This document shows positions 54,872 to 59,878 of a stretch of 59,878 bases of DNA, in pieces. The first letter of the stretch is position 1. Each line of letters starts with the position of its first letter. Position numbers and translations under genes: made by a program. Under the pieces are notes generated by a model. That model searched no databases. It saw only the letters and a program-made list of their open reading frames with translations, and had not been told where the DNA came from. This DNA is from Syntrophomonadaceae bacterium (lineage in GTDB: Bacteria; Bacillota; Dethiobacteria; DTU022). The DNA lies in contig SLPH01000064.1 of NCBI GenBank assembly GCA_007132095.1, positions 1-59,878 of the forward strand, in the 5' to 3' direction.

Positions 54872-56371
54872 ATGGAAACAGCAAGTAAGAATAATATAAA
54901 AGTATTGGTGGTTATATTTGCCGCCCTATTGATCATGACCAATGCGGCAAATTATTTTCTGGTAAGCTCCGGTACGCTTGGCGCTTTTGGCGGGAGTGAA
55001 ACTGAAGCGGAAGAGCCAACCCGGGTAATCAGGTATGATCCCGATCGGTATGTTTACGATGCCGAAACAGCCCTGATCTGGGAGACTATCGACGTTCTAA
55101 CAAAAAAACATTACAGCCCGGTGGATTTGCCTGTGCTTGTCGAAGGGGCGGTCAGGGGGATGCTTCAGAGCGTAGGCGATCCCTATGCCCAGTTCTACTC
55201 CCCGGAAGATCTGGAGGAATTTATTCTTGACACCAGGGGTACATATGGCGGTATCGGGGTCAGGATTATTGAAGTTGAACCCTACGTTGTCGTTTTCGAA
55301 ACGATGCCCGGTACTCCGGCAGAAAGAAGCAATCTCAACCCGGGGGATCGGATTATCGCAGCCGATGGGCACGACCTGATCGGCGAGGGTGTTACAAGGG
55401 CGGTTGAAATACTGCGCGGCCCGGAGAACACTTCCGTTGAAGTTGAAATAGTAAGACCCGGTTCCGATGAACCAATAAAAGTGATGGTTGACCGCGAAGA
55501 AATTGTGGTGCCTACAGTGGCCAGTGAAATGCTGAGCGATGGGTTGGGCTACATTTCTCTCAACGGGTTCGACAGTAACACGGCGGCCGAGTTTGGGCGC
55601 CGGCTGAGTAGTTTAGAGCAGCAGGGTCTGGAAAAAGGCTTGATTCTCGACCTGCGCAATAATCACGGCGGTCTTGTTGACCAGGCTATCGAGGTGGCCG
55701 AACACCTGGTGCCGGAAGGCGAAATAGCCAGTGTAATCGGAGGAGAGGGCGAAGTCTTGCGTACCTACTATTCCAGGGCGGTTGGAAAAACCTACCCGAT
55801 TGTTGTTTTGATCAATGAAGAGTCGGCCAGCGCCTCAGAGCTTCTCGCAGGCGCCCTGCAGGATAGCGGTGCGGCACTTCTTGTCGGTAAAACAACCTTC
55901 GGTAAGGCTTCGGTTCAGAACCTGGAGTACCTGCCTGGAAACTATGGGTTGTTAATCACCGTCGCTCGTTATTTTACCCCCTCCGGACATGATATTCATG
56001 AGCACGGCATCAGTCCTGATTTTGAAGTCGAAATGTCGGAAGCGCTGCGCTACTACCGCTACTTCTTTCCCGGCCGCTTAGAACGCGGTTCTTACGGTCC
56101 TGAAGTTGAGATGCTGCAGGTGATGTTAAACCAGATCGGTTATGAAGTTGAAGACAGCGGGTATTTTGATCAGCTCACCGCTGACGCGCTGGCCGAATTT
56201 CAGGAGGCAAACGATCTCAGGGCAACGGGAGAATTTGACGATAGAACCTGGTTGGTCCTCAGGGTGGCTCTTGATGAAGCGCTCTGGCGTGACGATGAAC
56301 AGCTTAATTATGCGATAGAGCTGATCGGAAAACCGGGGCTCTTTACCATAACGGGAGGCAATAACCAGTAA
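54872..56371 (+). CDS. ctpA: C-terminal processing protease (S41) with peptidoglycan-binding domain
   Basis: This 499-residue membrane-anchored protease has an N-terminal helix (about 10-33), a PDZ domain (about 120-200), the S41 catalytic domain with SASASE (318-323) and Lys345 in TTFGKASVQ, and a C-terminal peptidoglycan-binding domain (about 408-470). In Bacillus CtpB stands in the same place and processes SpoIVFA during sporulation. Whether this protein does so is unknown. I chose ATG 54872, nine bases behind GGGG. It is directly followed by the MinJ-like gene. Confidence 0.94.
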   Translation: METASKNNIKVLVVIFAALLIMTNAANYFLVSSGTLGAFGGSETEAEEPTRVIRYDPDRYVYDAETALIWETIDVLTKKHYSPVDLPVLVEGAVRGMLQSVGDPYAQFYSPEDLEEFILDTRGTYGGIGVRIIEVEPYVVVFETMPGTPAERSNLNPGDRIIAADGHDLIGEGVTRAVEILRGPENTSVEVEIVRPGSDEPIKVMVDREEIVVPTVASEMLSDGLGYISLNGFDSNTAAEFGRRLSSLEQQGLEKGLILDLRNNHGGLVDQAIEVAEHLVPEGEIASVIGGEGEVLRTYYSRAVGKTYPIVVLINEESASASELLAGALQDSGAALLVGKTTFGKASVQNLEYLPGNYGLLITVARYFTPSGHDIHEHGISPDFEVEMSEALRYYRYFFPGRLERGSYGPEVEMLQVMLNQIGYEVEDSGYFDQLTADALAEFQEANDLRATGEFDDRTWLVLRVALDEALWRDDEQLNYAIELIGKPGLFTITGGNNQ

Positions 56372-57760
56372 ATGCAGCTTTTTATTGAACTGGGTCAGAT
56401 ATTCATCTATTCCTTTGCCCTGGCGGTATTTATGCCCGTATTCTGGGTTGTTCTCTTCCTGGTTTTCATGCAGTATCGACGCCTTGCCGCCAATGAAGAA
56501 AAGCTCTTTGGCAGAGTGATAAACCCGATTGGCAGGCAGATGCTTGCTGCCCTGGGGTACGGAATCATCGGGGGTTTTATTGCCAGCGCAATTCTAGTCC
56601 TGCTGGGGCTCTCCCTGGAGCAGATCGGGCTTTATTTTATCTGGCCCGTGGCCCTCCTGCTTCTGCTCATCAATCCCAGGTATCTTTGTTTTTCATATGC
56701 CGGCGGTATTGTTGCTGTAACGGTCCTCATAGTTCGGCATATAATTGCGCCCCTGTTCCCGGGCCTGGGTGATACCGTGGTTGTTGAAGCGCTTTTGAAT
56801 ATCCACATACCGGCTCTTTTAGTCCTAATCGGCTTGCTTCACCTGGTTGAAGCGCTGCTTATCTATATTGACGGAACGAGAGGCAGCAGTCCGGTATACC
56901 TGAAAATGGATAGCGGTGAAGTAGTCGGCGCTTTCAGCCTGCAAAGGTTTTGGCCCATCCCGCTGGTTGCGCTCCTGGTCTCCCTAGTGTTTCAGACTGA
57001 TATCATGGGCGTTACCATGCCTGAATGGTGGCCAGTTTTGCAATCTGCGCTAGAGCCCGGACCGGGGCAGAGCCTGCAGTATATGGCTGTCCCGGTTGCA
57101 GCGGGTCTGGGCTATGCGGATATGGCCCTGACATCTAAACCTGAAGCCCGGACAAAATACACGGCCAGGCAGCTGGCCGTGTACAGCGTGATTCTCCTGG
57201 TGGTTGCGATTGGGTCCGAATTTTATGGCTGGCTGGTGCTGCCCGGGGTAATTTTTGCTCCTGTCGGTCACGAGCTCTTAATTCTTTATGGTAAAAAGAA
57301 AGAGCGCTCAGAGAAACTGCTCTACAGGTCTCCGGAAAGTGGCGTTAAATTGATGATGGTTCTTCCCGGCACTATTGCTTTCGATGCCGGCCTGCAGGAA
57401 GATGATCTGATTACAGAGATTAATGGCGTTGCAGTTAACAGTAGCTCAGAGCTTATGGATAAGATTGAGGAAAGCTATTTTATGGTATTGATTCGGGGTT
57501 GGCGTCGTGGACAGCAATTTTCTGCAGTTATGCGCAAACGAGCGCAGCAGCCGGGTGATGAGAAAGAGCTGTTCCGCAGGAGCCTGATGAAGCATTCTGC
57601 CTATGCTTTGCCGCATAGAAGCGCAGAATTGGGCCTGATCCCAGTTCCTGATCACGATTCCAAGGTCTATTTCGAGATCAAAAAAAGCAACCCTTTCGCC
57701 TTTATCAGGCGCTTCGCCGGCCGGGTTAAAACAATGGTTGGCATAAACAGGGCTGGATAG
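56372..57760 (+). CDS. MinJ-like polytopic membrane protein with PDZ domain
   Basis: This 462-residue protein has about seven or eight membrane helices (from about residue 8 to 305), a PDZ domain (about 325-385, LPGTIAFDAGLQEDDLITEINGVAV) and a charged cytoplasmic tail. In Bacillus MinJ has the same architecture, lies between ctpB/swrA and uvrB, and links DivIVA to MinCD at the poles and septum. The identical neighbourhood supports a MinJ-like role, although the sequence is diverged and longer. The ATG follows the ctpA stop without a gap. MinCD and DivIVA are not in the window. Confidence 0.8.
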   Translation: MQLFIELGQIFIYSFALAVFMPVFWVVLFLVFMQYRRLAANEEKLFGRVINPIGRQMLAALGYGIIGGFIASAILVLLGLSLEQIGLYFIWPVALLLLLINPRYLCFSYAGGIVAVTVLIVRHIIAPLFPGLGDTVVVEALLNIHIPALLVLIGLLHLVEALLIYIDGTRGSSPVYLKMDSGEVVGAFSLQRFWPIPLVALLVSLVFQTDIMGVTMPEWWPVLQSALEPGPGQSLQYMAVPVAAGLGYADMALTSKPEARTKYTARQLAVYSVILLVVAIGSEFYGWLVLPGVIFAPVGHELLILYGKKKERSEKLLYRSPESGVKLMMVLPGTIAFDAGLQEDDLITEINGVAVNSSSELMDKIEESYFMVLIRGWRRGQQFSAVMRKRAQQPGDEKELFRRSLMKHSAYALPHRSAELGLIPVPDHDSKVYFEIKKSNPFAFIRRFAGRVKTMVGINRAG

Positions 57761-57772
57761 GTGGGGCAATAA

Positions 57773-58336
57773 TTGCTGGCAGCGGCTTTTGCAGCTTTTC
57801 TCACTGTATTTATCGCCGAAATAGGTGATAAAACCCAACTGGTGTCGCTCTCAATGGCTTGCCGTTACCCGCCCCTGCAGGTTTTGGGGGGAGCTATGCT
57901 GGCCCTGGCCCTTGTTTTTGGTATCGGCATCGGGGCTGGTGCGTTGATCTATTCCGCTGTGCCTCACAGCCTGCTAAAAGTGCTTTCAGGGGCCATGTTT
58001 ATTATTATTGGGCTGGTATCCCTTTTAAACCGCTCGGGCGATAAAGTTGAAGCTGCCTGTGATCAGAACGGCAGGGGCTTTTACCAGACCCTGCTCATGG
58101 TCTTCGTGGCAGAATTTGGGGATAAGTCGCAGCTTGCTGTTATTTTGCTCGTAGCCGGAATGGGTTTCCCGCTGGCGGTTTTTTGCGGAGCGATGCTGGC
58201 CCTTTTTATAAATCATGTGCTGGCCGTCTACCTGGGGGCCCGCTTTCTAAGCCGGTTGAACCCGCAATACTTGAAATACGGAACAGCTGCTCTCTTTTTC
58301 CTCGTCGGTATCGCCGTTTTGACCCTTGATATTTAA
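57773..58336 (+). CDS. GDT1/UPF0016 family cation transporter (probable Mn2+ exporter)
   Basis: This 187-residue protein has six membrane helices in two repeats. Each has the E-x-G-D-K-[TS] signature: EIGDKTQL near residue 15 and EFGDKSQL near residue 115. Family members move Mn2+ and in some cases Ca2+ out of the cytoplasm. TTG start behind AGGTGGGG. It may be co-transcribed with the MinJ-like gene, 12 bases upstream. Confidence 0.9.
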   Translation: MLAAAFAAFLTVFIAEIGDKTQLVSLSMACRYPPLQVLGGAMLALALVFGIGIGAGALIYSAVPHSLLKVLSGAMFIIIGLVSLLNRSGDKVEAACDQNGRGFYQTLLMVFVAEFGDKSQLAVILLVAGMGFPLAVFCGAMLALFINHVLAVYLGARFLSRLNPQYLKYGTAALFFLVGIAVLTLDI

Positions 58337-58355
58337 ACCCCCGGAAAAACAGATG

Positions 58356-58364
58356 TGCTATAAT
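58356..58364 (+). promoter_or_regulatory. Extended -10 promoter of uvrB
   Basis: TGCTATAAT with the TG at 58356-58357 is a perfect extended -10 element 66 bases before the uvrB start. No clear LexA site is present beside it. Confidence 0.55.
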
Positions 58365-58430
58365 TATTAATCGAGACCGTTTCCGGTTTGTACCCCGGTT
58401 CGGTCGGTTATCTTTAGTGGAGGCGGGTTC

Positions 58431-59878
58431 TTGAGAAAAGATAATAAGTTCAAAATTAAGTCTGGCTTTCAGCCCGCGGGCGACCAGCCGGAGGCAATTG
58501 CGGCCCTGGTAGAAGGATTAAGCCGGGGCTGTAGCTACCAGACCCTGCTCGGTGTGACAGGTTCGGGTAAGACATTTTCCATTGCCAATGTAATTGAAAA
58601 AGTACAGCGACCGGCTCTCGTAATCGCTCCAAACAAGATTCTTGCTGCCCAGCTTTGCAGCGAGTTTAAAGAGCTCTTTCCCGATAATGCCGTGGAGTAT
58701 TTCATTAGCTATTATGATTATTACCAGCCCGAGGCCTACCTGCCTCACTCAGACACCTATATTGAAAAAGACTCATCGATCAATGATGAGATCGATAAAC
58801 TGCGTCATTCGGCTACCAGCTCTCTTTTTGAGCGTCGCGATGTTATTATTGTGGCCAGTGTTTCCTGTATATACGGTCTCGGTTCGCCGGAAGAGTATGG
58901 AGAGCAGGTTCTCTCCCTCCGCCCGGGGCAGGCTATCAGCCGGGATCAAATTATCGAGCGCCTGGTTGAAATTCACTATCAGCGGAACGAAATTGACTTC
59001 CACAGGGGCACTTTTAGAGCCAGGGGCGATGTTCTTGAAATAATCCCCGCCTCTTTTTCAGAGGCAGCCCTGCGGGTTGAACTGTTTGGCGATGAAATTG
59101 AGCGCCTCAGGGAGATAGATCTGGTTAGCGGCAAGGTGCTCGGCGATCGCAGCCACGCGGCTATATTTCCGGCGACTCACTACGTTACCGCTCCCGATCA
59201 GCTGAAAAGAGCAATTGCCGACATTGAAATGGAGCTTCAGCAGCAGCTGGCCCTCTTTAAGAGCGAAGGCCGTATCCTGGAAGCGCAACGTCTGGAGCAG
59301 CGTACCGTTTATGACCTGGAAATGCTTCAGGAGATTGGGTTTTGCAGCGGGATTGAGAACTATTCGCGTCATCTTGACGGCCGCCCGCCGGGCAGCCGTC
59401 CCTTTACCCTGATCGACTACTTTCCGGAAGATTATGTTGTAATCATTGACGAGTCGCATGTTACGATTCCTCAGATTAATGGCATGTATAAGGGAGACTT
59501 CACGAGAAAGAGCACTTTGGTTGAACACGGCTTCAGGCTGCCTTCCGCGCTTGATAACCGACCGCTCAAATTTGAAGAGTTCGAGGCTCTTGTGCAGCAA
59601 ACTATATTTGTATCCGCTACACCGGGCCCCTGGGAACAAGAACACGGTGAGCAGGTGGTGGAGCAGATTATCCGCCCGACGGGGCTGGTGGATCCGATTG
59701 TAGAAGTCCGCCCGGCAGAAGGGCAGGTAGATGATCTGTACGGTGAGATCAGATCCAGGGCTGACGCAGATCAGCGGGTGCTGGTAACAACCATGACCAA
59801 ACGCATGGCGGAAGATTTAACTGATTATTACCGGGATATGGGGATCAAAGTACGCTACATGCATTCCGATATAGGAGC
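58431..59878 (+). CDS. uvrB: Excinuclease ABC subunit B (UvrB), 3' truncated by window end
   Basis: UvrB is the damage-verifying helicase of nucleotide excision repair. About 482 codons are present and the frame is open at the window edge, so some 180 codons are missing. Walker A is GVTGSGKT (41-48); the beta-hairpin region reads [20 protein letters not shown], and [11 protein letters not shown] and [10 protein letters not shown] follow. TTG 58431 has GGAGGCGGG upstream. Position after minJ matches Bacillus. Confidence 0.96.
   Translation, partial: MRKDNKFKIKSGFQPAGDQPEAIAALVEGLSRGCSYQTLLGVTGSGKTFSIANVIEKVQRPALVIAPNKILAAQLCSEFKELFPDNAVEYFISYYDYYQPEAYLPHSDTYIEKDSSINDEIDKLRHSATSSLFERRDVIIVASVSCIYGLGSPEEYGEQVLSLRPGQAISRDQIIERLVEIHYQRNEIDFHRGTFRARGDVLEIIPASFSEAALRVELFGDEIERLREIDLVSGKVLGDRSHAAIFPATHYVTAPDQLKRAIADIEMELQQQLALFKSEGRILEAQRLEQRTVYDLEMLQEIGFCSGIENYSRHLDGRPPGSRPFTLIDYFPEDYVVIIDESHVTIPQINGMYKGDFTRKSTLVEHGFRLPSALDNRPLKFEEFEALVQQTIFVSATPGPWEQEHGEQVVEQIIRPTGLVDPIVEVRPAEGQVDDLYGEIRSRADADQRVLVTTMTKRMAEDLTDYYRDMGIKVRYMHSDIG

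Noticed and set aside
58386-58402. Possible LexA (SOS) box before uvrB
   Set aside because: Read on the minus strand one half is CGAAC, but the other half reads GTACA where GTTCG or GTTTG is needed. Too degenerate to call.

Overview
The window reads as chromosome from an anaerobic Firmicute of the Clostridia type. The evidence is a WalR/WalK two-component system with WalH and WalI, long-form HPF, FtsEX with a PcsB-like hydrolase, a MinJ-like protein next to uvrB, a CooC nickel-insertion ATPase, an S-box (SAM-I) riboswitch, strong Shine-Dalgarno sites, and frequent TTG and GTG starts. I cannot name a genus. Every protein gene except nikR lies on the + strand, as expected for one replication arm.

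Layout. (1) 1-144 is the tail of an unidentified gene, closed by a terminator. (2) 1.0-7.7 kb is a cell-envelope block: walR, walK, walH, walI, murA and an HtrA protease; the usual walJ is absent. (3) 7.7-10.6 kb holds an orphan phosphoglycerate-mutase-like metalloenzyme, a glyoxalase-II-like MBL hydrolase, an AT-rich spacer and a cation/Ca2+ exchanger. (4) 10.6-21.0 kb follows the Bacillus rho-rpmE-prfA-prmC-(sua5)-ywlE-rpiB-glyA-upp order, interrupted by nikR (minus strand) and a Na+/phosphate cotransporter fused to a PhoU domain. (5) 21.1-29.8 kb is a complete nine-gene V/A-type ATPase operon, in the place where relatives carry the F-type atp operon. Its c-subunit keeps the Na+ ligand pattern known from Enterococcus hirae NtpK. 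(6) 29.8-44.9 kb is a mixed block: a PHP hydrolase, gapA, a three-gene homocysteine module (DUF39, NIL-ferredoxin, UPF0280), a gamma carbonic anhydrase, tRNA-Thr(CGU), a UPF0173 hydrolase, MoxR + CoxE-like VWA + CooC, a phosphoribosyltransferase, fabZ, a SAM-I riboswitch with metK, and recD2. (7) 44.9-59.9 kb follows the Bacillus comFC-hpf-secA-prfB-ftsE-ftsX-(hydrolase)-ctpB-minJ-uvrB order. prfB needs a programmed +1 frameshift, and uvrB runs off the end.

How the genes connect. Envelope growth and division are covered by WalRK, MurA, HtrA, FtsEX with its M23 hydrolase, CtpA and the MinJ-like protein. Translation is covered by L31, RF1, RF2, PrmC, TsaC/Sua5, HPF and Rho-linked genes. Sulfur and methyl metabolism link the homocysteine module to metK under SAM control. 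Nickel handling (nikR, cooC, and perhaps moxR-coxE) points to a CO dehydrogenase elsewhere in the genome. Sodium use is suggested by the ATPase and the phosphate transporter.

No CRISPR array, prophage, insertion sequence or recognisable defence system is visible. Most of the window is conserved housekeeping sequence. The less expected points are the sodium-type V-ATPase in the atp slot, the moxR-coxE-cooC cluster, the structured leader before secA, several genes lacking a canonical start codon, and structured intergenic stretches around the tRNA gene.
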